A DNA stretch of 64,000 nucleotides from Amblyornis subalaris (GCA_018881555.1 JACAXG010000106.1:2162905-2226904); one strand, 5' to 3'; shown: positions 1 through 11,720, counted from the stretch's first letter. Numbers and translations are program-made. Notes: generated by a model from the sequence alone, not told the origin.

Positions 1-1458
1 TGAATATAGCACTTATTTTTTCTTTCCAACCTTTTTATTGCTGCATCGCATCTCCAAATTTGTAATCTTTCAGCTATTATATGACTCCACTGTGACTCTA
101 TCCAATGATTAATGTGGGATTAATAACTTTGTCTGGTGGATGCTGGTGTAAAGGAGTGACTGCTGCTGACTGTGCCCTGGTAATGATACTTTTTCATCAG
201 TTTGGAGAGCAAATTTCCGTGTGCCTCACCTACTCAGAAACAGCTGTTCCAAGAAAAGACAGAGTATAAGATTGTATCTTCAGGAACAATCTGTTTTCTG
301 TCTGTAATTAATATGTTCCGGATTGTTTGGCTACTTTGGTCTGTGCATCACAAACTGGACTATTCTGCTCGAAGCTACTTTGGGGACATCCAGTAATAGC
401 TCCTTTTGAAAGCATTGAGAGCAACCCCTGTAAATCACTGTGGGTTTGAGTAGCTATCCAGCTTTGCCTAAACCATGCCAGGTTTCTGTAAGAAGTGATG
501 AGCTATCACTGGGTAAAAAAAAAAAATAAATGTATCCTTGATTCACACCTCGCTGGTGTAAATCCTGTTCCAATTTTAAAAGCACCTTGTTATAACAGTG
601 TTGGACAGAGGAATACTTGAGGCTAAGTGACATTTGCAGCCTATGATACTACTGTATCTGTGCTGTGTATCCATCAACATTTGGCATTTAAGAAAATCTG
701 CTCATCCTCGCATCGCCTGTTAAACACTCACTCTATTAGCAAAAAAAAAAAAGCGGGGGGAAAGTAAAAAGAAGAAAACAATCCTCTTTGCATTTGAGTT
801 TTTAATAAGCAAAAAAGGGGTCAGTGTGACCACAGCAGTGTGAAATCAGCCCCGAATGACCTCAGGAAAATGTACACCTTGAAGCCAAAGGTGGGTTAAA
901 ATGACATTTTTTTTTGTCCACGAATTCATGCTGGAATAACTTGCGCTCTTTAGTGTGCACAGCTGTATTATCCCGGGGCAGTTTTTGGCTCGGTGTGAAT
1001 TTACACATCTGTCAGATCGCTTGGAGATCCATAGGCAAGATGTAGCGCTCGGGAACATTGNGTGGATTTGGGATGTTTCCTGTAGGAGCTGGGAAGCGAT
1101 GAAGAGCGAAAGGCTCGCCTTCTCTCCTCCCCACCCATCACCCTCCGCTCCAAGGAACAGCACAAAAGCACATCTGTCCACAGGTGATTTTAGGCTCTGC
1201 TTCAAGACTTCTTTCTTAATTCAAACCCACATTTTTTTAGTCCAAAACTGCTAATTTAAAACCCCTCATGCAGTCCCTCCAGTTTATTCCAAATAGCAGT
1301 NCCCAAGGGGTGTTTAAATTTGTGTTAAGGACTAGAGGTTTGTCTGACTTGGTTTTTTGGAAGCATAAGCTCAGCATCAGACCATGAATACTGAAAGCTA
1401 ATCTAGGGATTCAACCACAGATCAGATTCCTTTTCTTCTCCTAATTCCTGTTCTCCTT
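1..1458. other. Non-coding DNA, no gene recognised
   Basis: This is A+T-rich unique-looking sequence with short A runs near 517-530 and 740-752. The only open frames are short and overlap on both strands (for example 846-1205 minus and 955-1254 plus), and neither has a recognisable domain. Two short motifs of the form 'ctggtgtaaa' (about 150 and 553) resemble arms of old palindromic amniote repeats, but the match is too short to call. I see nothing else that can be supported. Confidence 0.5.
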
Positions 1459-1795
1459 CCTGAAAGGAGGTTGTAGCCAGGTAGAGGCTGGTCTCTCCTC
1501 CCAGCTAGCAAGTAATAGGAAAAGAGGAAATGGCCTCAAATTGTGCCAGGGGAGGTTTAGATTGGATATTAAGGAAAATTTCTTCACCAAAAGGGTTGTG
1601 CAGCCCTGGCACAGCTGCCCAGGGCAGTGGTGGAGTCCCCAACCCTGGAGGGATTTAAAAGCTGTGTGGATATGGCACTTGGGGACATGGGTTAGTGATG
1701 GGCTTGGCAGTGCTGGGGGAATGGTTGGACTTGATGACCTGAGAGGTCTTTCCTAACCTAAANGATCCTGTAATTTTATTCTGTGATTTTATATT
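1459..1795 (+). mobile_element. CR1 LINE fragment, 3' part (5'-truncated)
   Basis: This is a non-LTR retrotransposon remnant covering the last few hundred bases of a CR1 element in forward orientation. Visible landmarks in order are 'cctgaaaggaggttgtagcc' (1459), 'gaggaaatggcctcaa' (near 1525), 'gtttagattggatatt' (near 1555), 'ggtggagtccccaaccctgg', 'ggttggacttgatgacct', 'tcctaaccta' and the decayed octamer tail 'ttctgtgatttt'. These are the consensus blocks of the bird CR1 3' region, so the assignment is firm. The copy carries small indels and an N (1763) and is not coding: the 71-codon open frame at 1541-1756 is a by-product of the repeat. CR1 copies in birds are normally 5'-truncated like this one. 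Confidence 0.93.
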
Positions 1796-4457
1796 TCTTT
1801 AGTTGTTTCTATGTTGTCTTTTTTTCCTGGGCTGCTGTTCATAGNTGTTCAGCTCCCTTCTGTTTTTGTGTCTTCAAAACCAAGGGCATTTCCCCTGACC
1901 TCTCAAGGCACTCTGCTTTATGCACGATCCTGATTTCCTCTCCAGAGCTCTTCATACCTTCTCGGTGCTGTTCCATGGCCTGAGCTGGAGCCTTGAAACC
2001 ACTCAATTCCTGCACCTGGGTGTGCTACCAGCTTTCCAGGTGTCCTNTGGAAAATTTTAATTTATTCCCTGTGTGGTAGTTTTACACCACTCTGGCCTCT
2101 AACTTGTATCTGAGATGGCTGCCATGTATTTTAATGCATAATGTATTTCGGGATGCAATTTCTGTGCTGCTACGTAAAACATGGTTGCATTGCTCACATA
2201 GCAAACCATTTTTTTAATTCACAACCCTGGGATGAGCCGAACAAACATAATTTTTCTTTAATTTTTGTGGAGGGAGAGTGAACATAGTAGAGCAGAAGAG
2301 GGTTTTGCTTGTTTGCAGGGCCCTGTTGCAGGGTTTGGGGCTTTGCTGTGTGTGTTGGTGGAGCTAGACGCGAGGCGGACGCGCTCGCTTGGATTGGTTT
2401 TGGGGGAGGTTGTGCGTAGCTCACGGTGGAGCTGGCACAGCTTCCAGGCCTGGGGNTAAGTTGCTCAGTTTGGTTCAATTGGTAATTAATAAAAGCAATG
2501 GCCAATTTGACTTTATACCATGTGTCTGTCTGTGTGGAACCTGGCACAGNCAAAGCCCCTCTCTACCGAGCAAGATGCTCCGTGCATTTTCTGATGTTCT
2601 GGGAGCTGGGAAGCATGTGGAGTTTTGGTGAAGGAGCATAATCCTCCTGGCCCCTGACACAGGTTTAAAATGGTAGTTAAATGTGACTTTCAAAATGTTT
2701 CTGGAGTGCTGTTGTAGGCTCACCTCCTACAGCTTCCAGATTTGCAGCAGACAGGTCCCTCGCAGTTTCAGGGCAGCATCACAGCAGTTGGGTTGTCTCG
2801 TAAACCCAGAAGGGGCCACCAACATTTTGGTGCAAGACTTCCCCCCACACCCCTCCAAAGAGGAACATCTGCTCCTTAGCATGCTGCTCATTTCCATGGC
2901 AGGACTCCAGTTGCTCTTCCAACGCGGAGCTCGGCAATAGTAGTGCTGGTGTCTGAGCTCTGGAACAAACCAAGTGGTTTGCGTGTGCTTTTGTGTGCCA
3001 TGAGTTATTTCTACTGTGTGCTTATTTATAATAATGGGCATTCATTATTATGAGGGAGCCTTTTTGCTCAGGAATCATCACAGAACACGCTGTAAATGCA
3101 TCTTGACAATAGTTTGCGTTTGTAGATTATGGACTCATAATACGTATTTATTTGTGTGTATAAAACTGTAATACCAAATGCATAGTAAAAGGGGGGAAAA
3201 AAAAAAAAAAAAGAAAACCAACCCAAAAACAAACCTTAGGAAATTGCATGAACAGTAGTTCCATTTAAAATATCATATCTTGGCCAATTTTGTTATGTCC
3301 AAATATCCTAGTCACATTGTAGACTAACAGCCTGCCAAATTTCACTTAAAAGCACAGCCAATTTTTAAGTTACAGAAGCACAAAGAGCAGTGGAATGTTC
3401 TTTTTTAGGACTCCTCTAACTTAAACAAAAATTATAAGGTTTTTATTGTTTTGCTTAAATCCAAGGGAAAAAAAATATTTGCTGCAACTGAGCCTGGATC
3501 ACACTGCAGAGTTCAGCATTTGGCTGTCCTACACGAGCAGAGTGTGCTACTTAAAACAAGTTGATTTGCTCCTTAGAAGTTCAAAGCCTGTGTAAAAGTA
3601 TATCTATTAGTAAATATGAGGCAGTCAGAGGAATTTTTATTAATGGAATCTAGCTTTATTTATTTATTCCCGCTCCCCCCCCCCAAGCAGAGCAGTTCTC
3701 CCATTGGACTATTAACTAGAGATATTTTCTCTGCTGACTGCTGCTCTGAATTGGGGTCTTTTTAGAGGCTTTATCNTGCTCTTTTCAGATTGTAACAGGA
3801 TACACTGTCTCACTTCCAGTGCAATAAAGAGAAAGTTTAAAATAATCTAAAGTAAGATACACTGACTGATTTTTTTTGCTCCTAGCAGTGGTGGTCAGGA
3901 ACTACTATTAAAATATCTTAAAGGAAAGAAAAAAATATTCAAATTGTGGACATAACCCCAAATGTTGCATGAAAGAATTGTGGTTTTTTTTAAATTTTAT
4001 TTTAACTAAGGTTTTGTTGTCAGGAAAGAAAAAAAATCCACTTTTAAGATTTCTCATCTACATACTTAAAATCATTTTCCACTGGCATCAAAGGAACAAA
4101 TGCATGGATTCATTAGAATAATTACAGGAAAAAAAAAAAAAAAGGGAGGAAAATCGAACCAGTGCGTTAAAATCTCCATTTTAGCTCTGTATATTGCCTG
4201 CCATGCGGGGGGAAAATAGTTAATGAGGACAGCAAAAGACAGCACTGAGAAAATGCGCTGTGTGACAAAGGTGGCAGAACTCGCCAAAGATTCGGATGGA
4301 AGGAGGAAGTTATAACCATCCCTATGAAACGGCTTAAAAATATCTATATACATATAAAAAAAATTAAAGAAATATATACATAAAAGCCCCCGTAGCAATC
4401 CGCCACCACTCGGTTCGGCTATTTCCAAAGGGTTACGGCTGTGAAATAGTATTTATT
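1796..4457. other. Non-coding DNA, no gene recognised
   Basis: This stretch is A+T-rich, with a long A run at 3197-3212 and another at about 4129-4143. Around 2190-3040 open frames overlap on both strands, but their translations show no domain and several contain N-derived unknown residues. The part from about 2960 to 3170 is listed separately as a weak candidate regulatory block. No CR1 or other dispersed repeat is recognised here. Confidence 0.45.
2960..3170. promoter_or_regulatory. Weak candidate conserved non-coding block
   Basis: This is a low-repeat, A+T-rich segment with clustered homeodomain-type cores (TAAT/ATTA) around 3030-3050 and caudal-type 'ttattta' motifs. The call is inferred from texture only: no coding frame, no simple repeat, no dispersed repeat. 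Without an alignment it could equally be neutral A+T-rich DNA. Confidence 0.18.
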
Positions 4458-4622
4458 CGTGCTGCGCAGGCGGCTGCTGCTCCCTCCCCGCCGCCCGCGC
4501 CGCCTCCAGCCCCGCGCCCCGTTCCCATTCCCGTTCCCGTTCCCGTTCTTTATTCCCAGAGCAGCGCTCAGCCCGCGTGGCCAATCGGGGCGGCAGCGCC
4601 GGCCCAGGACCGCGCTTGGTGC
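4458..4622. promoter_or_regulatory. CpG-rich promoter-like patch with CCAAT and GC boxes
   Basis: In about 165 bases there are roughly two dozen CpG dinucleotides, against a strongly CpG-poor background on both sides. A CCAAT box (4581-4585, in 'ggccaatcgg', a good NF-Y context) is followed at once by a GC box GGGGCGG (4587-4593). Upstream lies a cytosine-tract array (4510-4544). This combination is typical of CpG-island promoters, usually TATA-less with dispersed initiation. No coding first exon is evident on either side, so a non-coding RNA promoter, an alternative promoter of a distant gene, or a CpG-rich enhancer are all possible. It is shorter than the usual 200-500 bp minimum for a formal CpG island. 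Confidence 0.45.
4510..4544 (-). repeat. Hexamer C-tract array with minus-strand G-quadruplex potential
   Basis: The plus strand shows 'ttcccg'-type hexamers with C tracts at 4524-4526, 4530-4532, 4536-4538 and 4542-4544, spaced exactly six bases apart, preceded by four-base C tracts at 4510-4513 and 4517-4520. On the minus strand this gives six G tracts of three or more separated by three-base loops, which satisfies the standard G3+N1-7 quadruplex rule. It sits inside the CpG-rich patch, just upstream of the CCAAT and GC boxes. Confidence 0.7.
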
Positions 4623-4765
4623 TGAGCTCCAAATGTGATTCCAGCCCTGACAGGGGGATTATAGGAAACAGATGACTTACGCTTCTAATTTGTGGCCTTA
4701 AATTGCAAACAGAATTTCAGGAGTCGAGCGGAGTAATAAATGGCAATAGAGAAAGCCACACACAG
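4623..4765. promoter_or_regulatory. Candidate conserved non-coding element next to CpG patch
   Basis: Directly after the CpG-rich patch the sequence becomes balanced in composition, free of repeats, and carries several TF-like cores: 'cagatgactta' (E-box CAGATG plus AP-1-like TGACTTA), 'ttctaattt' and 'ccttaaattgc'. This mix is common in deeply conserved vertebrate enhancers that flank developmental promoters. Conservation itself was not tested. Confidence 0.25.
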
Positions 4766-7700
4766 CCAAATCAGTATGTGGTGGTTGTAGGTTAAACTAA
4801 ATAGGAAGAGACAGGTTATGATGGTTTAGTGTATTACAGAGAAGAAAGTCTTAAATTACTGGTGCTGAGAGGTATTGCGCTATGGCAGACAGTATTGCAT
4901 TGTGTAGTCTACAGATATCACAAGCAGAACAATAAAAAAGCAGGTTTAGCATAAAACCTGTTGCTGGACAAATCTTTTTTTTTTTCCTTCCCCTCGAAAT
5001 GGAAGCAGTGTTTTATGTTTGTTTTGACCTTAACTATANGCTTGCCCCTTAACATCTGTTTTCTACTGTTGCAGTTTTTCACACCAAATTAACTGTCAGG
5101 GCTTCAGATAAAATAAAGTTGAAAATACTTCCAAATTATTTTTTTGGTGACTTTCAGGACTAGAAGAGTGTCCTGGTACTCTTCCTGCCCTTATCTCTCA
5201 CAGGCATAAAATATATTCTGTTAAACATTTTCAAACTGTTAAAAATTAGAATGGCAGATTTTAAACTTTTGCCCCCCCCTTCTTTTTTTTTTTCCTTTTT
5301 GCTGATGGCATCTCTGCCAGCCGCTGCTTTTTGTGTAGTGGCATCAGAGTGTGTTTTGGAGGAGGTTTTTGCTCTTTCCCGCTGGATCTGCTGACTTCTT
5401 TTGTTATCATTTGTAGCTCCTGGTTCTGAAAAGCTTCGGCGTGTTTATTTAATGATGATTTGTATCAAAAGCTTGCTCCGCGGTGTTAATTGGTGCATGC
5501 TCCTTGTAAGCCTTAAATNATAAAGATATATTCTTAGAACCCAGAGCAGCTTCAGATCTGATATGCCAACCACTAATGCGGGATTTGCNTTTTTTTTTTT
5601 TTTCCCATCCAGTGCAAGAGGGAAGGAGAGATGAAGAATATGCTTAAAGGTCTGGAGGAATAGCTGGTACCACAAAGGCACATGTCAATTGTTAGTATTT
5701 CTTAAGCCTCTTAATTTGAAGATGTATTTTAAAAAATGGAACGAGTCTCGTCTTTAACAATATGTGATCTCTGGAGTCTCTGGAAGCTGTTAGAAAAACA
5801 TTCCCATTACACACCNAGTAACGTGCCAGCATTATCCTACCACCCAGATAATATTGTCCTAAAATGACAACTGGCCAGACCTCCAAAGAGCATTAACCCA
5901 AAGATTTAAAACGAGAGAGGAGAAATAAACCTTTGGCTCCCCGGTACTTTGCATTCCTGTGCTGTACGGGACACCGATCTGTGCAACCTGTGGTCTCCAT
6001 CCTGGTGATTTCCCACTCGGAGAAACCCTTTAGTGTTTCAGGGCATTGTAGCAGGGCCAACGNCGACGTTTCATTCCAGGCAGCGGAGCCTGCCTGCATC
6101 TGAATGAACATAACTGTTATTATTGCAAAATGATTATTGTTTTAAGCGGGTCTTTTGATTATCATTGAAAATGACTGGCTAAATACATTTTGATTAATCA
6201 CTTGCAAAAATTATGCTTGTTAGAGCTGTTTTATATTCTCTGTCNCTGTGTTCTCACTGTAGGTTATAGCCATTTCTTTACAGCTGAAGATTTTTTCCCT
6301 TTAAGTCACCTGGTGAGAAAGGAAAACAAATCTTAGTTGAAAGCTTTTGTCTGCGAGACAGACTCCTCTTTTCATCCCTATGTCCTTTAAAAAAATGCTC
6401 AATTATTGTCTGTGCCATGGAGGAAAGAATGGGGCCTACACAGGACCTGAACCTTTTCAGACAGGAGATGGCTTTTGTTTTTGCACCCCATCAACACCGC
6501 TCACCTAATTAAATCTGATATCTCTGGCTGAAGCAAAATGATTTGTTAATAGTTCTTTGGGAATTTCCTTAATGAGTTTAGATGTCTTTTGTATGGTACA
6601 TGTGGGGGCATTTTGCAAATGGAGCTGAAAAAGAAAAAAAAAAAGAAAGAAAGAAAGAAAGAAAGAAAAATGGGGCAAAGGGAGAGGAGAAAGAGCACCA
6701 AAGCGAGGAGCAAGGTGTGGGCTGACGGCGGGTCCTGGTGGGCTGCCGCCGGTCATTAGCCGGGGACACGCGGCAGCGGTGCCGGGGAAGAGCCCTCCCC
6801 ATCCCGCACAGCCAGGGACATCTGTCAGGCACTCGGATATTACACCTTGATCAGGCCCAGACAGTGACACCATTTTCTTTAACAAACACCAGCAGCTTTT
6901 CTTTCTCCTTTATTTTAACATTTCTCAGGGGTTGGATTCCCTTTCTTCTCCTGCTCTGCTGAGAGTAAAAGGAGCTTGTTAACTTGCTTAGATATTTTGA
7001 CTGCTGATGCACTTTGGCCACTTGCCTGTGGTAACAGTGTCAAAGCATTACTTGGGATAATTGCTATATTTGCAGTCTGAAGAGTGCTCTGACTTAGTGT
7101 TCAAGCTGCTGAATAAAAAAGAAATTGTCATTTTGGAAGAAATCTGTGAATTACCCTCCCAGTTAAAAAAGCGCACAATTTTCAAAATGTCTTTTCCCCT
7201 TGTGTTCAAGCATAATGTTATTCAGATAATTAACATTTTAATAACTCGCTTAAAATATGAGAGCGGCTTAAAAGGCTCTGGTTTCAGTAGGGTTTTGTTT
7301 TGTTTTTATTTTTAGCTTTGGGGATTAACCACTATGGGGCTCTATTTCTTCATTCTGCGCATACCCAAAAGTACCCACCGGTCCATAAAAATACCGTGCG
7401 CTTCCAGCTTGGGCTTTTCGAAGGATGCAGGATCAAGCCCAGATGTTTCGCCAAGTTTACTTGTCCTCCTGGTTTCACATTTCGAACTAACACTGTAAAA
7501 CATCAGTGTTCTTGTAATTATGAAATAACTGGGATATTAAAAATATTAGTTAGGTTGTCAGTTGTGGCTCAAGTCGTACTGCATATGGATAGCCCATGAC
7601 AATTTTCTGATAGCCCTTCATTTAGTAAAGATGTGAATAATTTATATGTGCTCTTATGATGTCCGTTTTCCAAGTGGAAATTGAGATTATAATGGAATTT

Positions 7701-8215
7701 AATTGTATGAATACACTATAAGAAATGGCACCTTTGTATTTGTTATGCTTTACACCTTTCTGATATGTTTGTGCATCCTGTTTGTTGTGCAATCTTTTTC
7801 TTTGAGAGATTAGAACAGATACCAGGGAGAAGCTGTGGTCTAGGAAAAAGTCCAGATTTCTTGTAGACTCACTGGATGTCCTCAAGCTTCCTCTGATCCA
7901 CCTTTGGCAGGGGCACCTGGCAGGATCTGGTTGGAGCNAAGGGTTGGAGTCCAAGGACCATGGACTCCAGGTCAGGTCAGCACTGCCATCAGCAGCTCAG
8001 GGCAAAGGGAGGGGGAGGTGATCTAAGCACACATTGTTTTTTGTGGCCTCTTTTTTTTTTTTCAAGTTTGCCCCAGAGCTCTAAAACAGAAAGTAAACTG
8101 AAAGAAAAGTTATATTCTGATAGTCAGCATTGTGCTTCAAACCCTGCACGTCTAAATTCACACTTTTAAAATTGCACTGGATCAACTGTATCACAGCACA
8201 CAGGCAATGTATTGT
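4766..8215. other. Non-coding DNA, no gene recognised
   Basis: This is mixed unique DNA with a T run at 5590-5603 and an AAAG microsatellite at 6628-6670 (listed separately). A small GC-richer spot occurs at about 6720-6800. The open frames at 6505-6885 minus and 6578-6832 minus read through the AAAG repeat, giving Phe/Leu/Ser-rich translations, so they are not credible genes. An 8-base perfect inverted repeat (7946-7953 with 7961-7968) is probably chance. Blocks near 7010-7320 and 7620-7780 have enhancer-like texture (TAAT cores, no repeats), but I cannot support a firm call. Confidence 0.45.
6628..6670 (+). repeat. A-rich / (AAAG)n microsatellite
   Basis: About 15 adenines with one interruption lead into five to six clean AAAG units. 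The run is purine-only on the plus strand. It is likely polymorphic in length. Confidence 0.9.
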
Positions 8216-8364
8216 GGAATCATGGAATCACAGAATGGATTGGGCTGGAAGGGACCTCAAAGACCATCTTGTTACAACCCCCTTGCCAAGGGCAAGGACA
8301 CCTTCCAACAGACCAGGATGCTCCAAGCCCCATCCAGCCTGGCCTTGAGCAATTCCAGGGATGG
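8216..8364 (-). mobile_element. CR1 LINE fragment, 3' end, minus orientation
   Basis: The segment begins with the reverse complement of a CR1 3' tail ('atcacagaatgg' followed by 'ttgggctggaagggacctca'), then 'accccc' and 'ccttccaacagaccaggatg', 'ctccaagccccatccagcct' and ends at 'caattccagggatgg'. All of these are diagnostic for the bird CR1 3' untranslated region read backwards. Only about 150 bases are retained, so the copy is strongly 5'-truncated (truncation at the 8364 end). It is moderately diverged and non-functional. Confidence 0.93.
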
Positions 8365-11139
8365 AGAGTTTAGCAGGCTAAACCCGTCAGGAAATCCATC
8401 ATTTAATATCATCTAAAGGACATCCAGTAGGACAAACCACATGAGGAANGGCTTGAGTGAAGCTTTCCAATGCCCATCCTCAAACCCAAGTCAATCANCC
8501 TGGAAATCACCAGTTATTATCAGCCCTGCTGCTGTTTCTCNCTTACCTGTGCTGGGTCTCAGTCCTGTTGCATCTGGCTCCTGTCGTGTTATGGCACACT
8601 GATAAACAGCTATTGATTTAATCAGAATTACGTAGCCAGGACAGTGCTTGGCCCCAGGAAATCTTGCAGGGAAGCACCTCGTAAAATTACTCATCCTGCA
8701 TTTTTTCTGTTGCTCGTGGGCTTCAGCGCTCGCCCGCTCTAATGCAAAGTGAAGCATACTTTGTTCTACTGCCTCCAGATACCTTGTGTGGCTGCCTGAT
8801 GCACTCTGATGTGCATTTCACCTGGCACTTGGAAGTATTTATTCAACACAGGCATGATTACTTCTCTGGNGGTGTTAATTCCGAAAAATGCTGAGCTCTT
8901 CCAAAAAGGGCTGATTGCTCTCCTGACAGACGAGGTGGCAAAGGGGAGAGGTGCAGGGTCCCAGCTGATGTGGCCCGAGGCTGTTGGTGGGGAAGGCTTA
9001 ATGTGCATGACAAATTTGCTGCTAACAAAATTGTTCAGGGGCCAGGTTTTACTCTGGGTTATGTGGATTTGAATTTGCAGCACTTCCAGAGGGTTCATTT
9101 GTCACTGGAAATTTCGAAGGTGGGGTAGGTCAGGACCTGGCNGTCTGTGTTTAGGGGTGTATTCTGCTCAGTTAGGGAAACACTGCCAATTTTAACTCCT
9201 CCTTTATTTAATCATCCCTTCATAATTATCTTTTTGCTTTTAAAAGAACTCTTTTTAGTTTTTTTCCAATTTGCTGCCCTGAGCATTTCCAAACTACTTC
9301 TGAATTAAAAAATTAAAGCAAACCAAAACCACCTCATTATNAAAAAAAAAAAAAAAAGACAAACCACCCCCCTAAACCCTGAAATTCCAAAAGTTAAATA
9401 GTATGAAAGAAAAGCTCCTTTCTGTTGGGGTAGGGTGGCCAGTGCTGGGATAAGCCCCTTGCAATATTATACATATTTGAAACATGAGAGCTATTGTTTT
9501 GAAGCTTTACTACGTTATTGTCCTGCTTGTCTGAGTGAGAAGCGTGTATCTCTGGTGGATGGAGGTTAGCTAAGTAAGTCATGCATAGATGGAATTTATT
9601 AAGTTTGCATGGTAGTGACAGCTGTGAGTGGGAACAGTAACTCTGAACGTGCCAAGGGCTGAGAAAGGAAAGGAATTTTCATGTGTGTCTTAAAGGAAAA
9701 TGGTGGGGTAATGGTGAGAGCTCTTCTAATCACTCCATCTCATTACCAAGGGGGAAAGTCACTGGAATGATTTTTAAAGTGTGAGTCTGGCAGAGAGCTG
9801 TCTTTGGACAAGCTCACCAGGCAGATGAGGACAGGGAAGAGTCAGGTTCTGTTAAGAACCACTGAAAATCAGCAATTTCATACAAATCCATTCACATAGA
9901 GTTATAAATACACATCGGTGCGACGTAGGAACTAGTTAAGTTATCTGTTAAATTGGCTAAAAATGTTTTTTAAATATAGATTTCACCCCCAAATCACTTC
10001 CTAACNATCTGATCTTCAGGAGATTCTTGTGGAAACACTTTTTTTTCGTTTCTGTATTTTGCATTCCCTCTCTGCCTCCTGAGATGAAACTCACCTTTGC
10101 TGCTGGATCATTAAAATGGCAGCTGTCACTTAGAGGGAGACAAATTCCAGTTGCTGGGGCTGATCCTGGCAGGGCTGTGTACGCAGAGAAAGGTCAGCCT
10201 GGCTTGTGAGAGCCAGGGATGGGCTGCCTGGGGAGCAGACCCAGGCAGGGACAGAGGAAAAAACACTGGGAAAAAGGGAAATATTTATTAATGACACACT
10301 TGATATTAAGCCAGCCCATCCTCCTGGTTTATTGCTCTGTTTGTGGTGAATCAGCCAAGCAATGGAACCTGTCTGGAGCAGGGATGCTCCAACCCAGAAA
10401 CAGTGAGAGAAGACATCTTCTGCTTTCCAATGTTGCACTGGGCAGTTCCAGAGCAGAACGTACTCACTCGGTTTTTTAACATGTTTTTGAAACACAAAAC
10501 ACTTCTCTGGCCCTTGTGGGGCTGCCAAAATGAGAGGTGATCCCTCTGCACCTCCTCTGCTCCCTTTGTGCCCTTCTTCCTCTTGCCCTAACCTGGCTGC
10601 ACCCAGGATCTCATTCCTGTACATTGTACGTAACAAAAATGCCACAGGATGGGCCCTGCTAATACATTTTCCTGTGGTTTAGGTTATAAAGCTGATCAGC
10701 AGAATATGTTGTCTGCCNTGTTTTTTAAAAGGGCTGCTTGTTCCTTTTGTTTGATGTTATATATACTTTTAAAACACCCCCACCTCTTCATAGCTCTGAG
10801 CACCATTCAGATTTTTTTTTTTTCGGGCAGATTAAAATTAATTCTAATTTTAGAGAGCTCTTTAGGTGGCATCTTTTAATTTTCACCTTTTCCAGGGCTT
10901 TTGTTGCAGCCTAAAAATGAGCTTACTGTAGGTTAAATCCATGTTGTTAATGAAGCACTTCTTGCTCTCTGNTTTTTTGTTGTTAGACCACATAGGATAT
11001 GTTCTGTTGATGTGTGGGGACTTATGATTAGANGAGAATTTACCTCTGAGGAAGCTCAGATTATCACACATAAAGCATCAGAAATAGAAAAATGATGTGC
11101 ACAACCATGAAAAAAACAATGGATCTTATCTTTAGTTTT
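8365..11139. other. Non-coding DNA, no gene recognised
   Basis: This is unique-looking sequence with an A run preceded by an N at 9342-9357. The open frames at 8766-9098 minus, 8809-9072 plus and 10130-10645 minus overlap other frames and show no domain. A segment at 9036-9090 resembles one arm of an old palindromic amniote repeat and is listed separately with low confidence. I recognise no CR1 and no RNA gene here. Confidence 0.45.
9036..9090. repeat. Possible arm of an ancient MITE-like amniote repeat
   Basis: The order 'ggggccaggttttactctg' followed by 'ggttatgtggatttgaattt' resembles, from memory, the terminal half of a palindromic repeat widespread in sauropsids, in which 'gggccagattttgctct' is followed by 'ggtgtaaatcc'. 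Only one arm is visible and it is diverged, so chance similarity cannot be excluded. Confidence 0.25.
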
Positions 11140-11720
11140 TTTCCTAATCACCCTCCAGCATCACTACAGCAGTTAAGTTGCCTCAGGGCTCGCTAGGATT
11201 TATAGTTTATTATAACATTGATAAGAGCAGCTGAGCGAGCAGCGAGCTNGATGTTCGGTAAATATTAGTTTGAATTCGTGGCAGAATTTTGATCCGACGC
11301 GTTCGCAGTTCTCCCTCGTTCACAAAGTTCACTGCAGAATTGCTCTGCATCCTTGGCAAATTCTGTGCGTGTGATTTTTGCCTGAGCAGGGAACTAACCC
11401 GTGCAGATCAAACAGCTCTCGCTGTGGCTGGAAACACAGTTTGAAGTCGACGTTCTGTCTGTCACACGAATTCCATATTTCACTTAATAAGTTATGCAAA
11501 TGGTGGATTTTATGTTTGGCTTTTTTGTAGTGTTGACTTTGAGTTTTGAATAACATCCAGGCTTAATGGTTTGATGGTGAAATTAGAGAATAATTGGGAA
11601 GAGCAAATCGTTGCTTTTGTGATCTGTCGGTGAACCATTTAGATAAAACTGTTCCCTGTGACTTGTTTCCTTGTCTTATATTTTGACACTTGATGCCACA
11701 TCGTTCAGGGATTACCCTGA
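11140..11720. promoter_or_regulatory. Candidate enhancer-like element with POU octamer
   Basis: The block is free of dispersed and simple repeats, has more CpG than its neighbours (for example around 11295-11310 and 11445-11460), and contains a perfect octamer ATGCAAAT at 11494-11501, the POU-domain (OCT1/OCT2) binding site. Nearby are several TAAT/ATTA homeodomain cores and 'agataaaac' GATA-type motifs (near 11641). Short open frames (11329-11556 and 11563-11805, minus) have no recognisable domain. Enhancer function is inferred from motif clustering and texture; sequence conservation is untested. Confidence 0.3.

Noticed and set aside
6505..6885. 126-codon minus frame with a Phe-rich segment
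   Set aside because: The Phe/Leu/Ser run is the translation of the AAAG microsatellite.
7946..7968. 8-base perfect inverted repeat with 7-base loop
   Set aside because: Such a small stem-loop is expected by chance in 64 kb, and no terminator or small-RNA context is seen.
10130..10645. 171-codon open frame, minus strand
   Set aside because: Overlaps plus-strand frames at 10219-10540 and has no domain; composition looks like GC-rich non-coding DNA.
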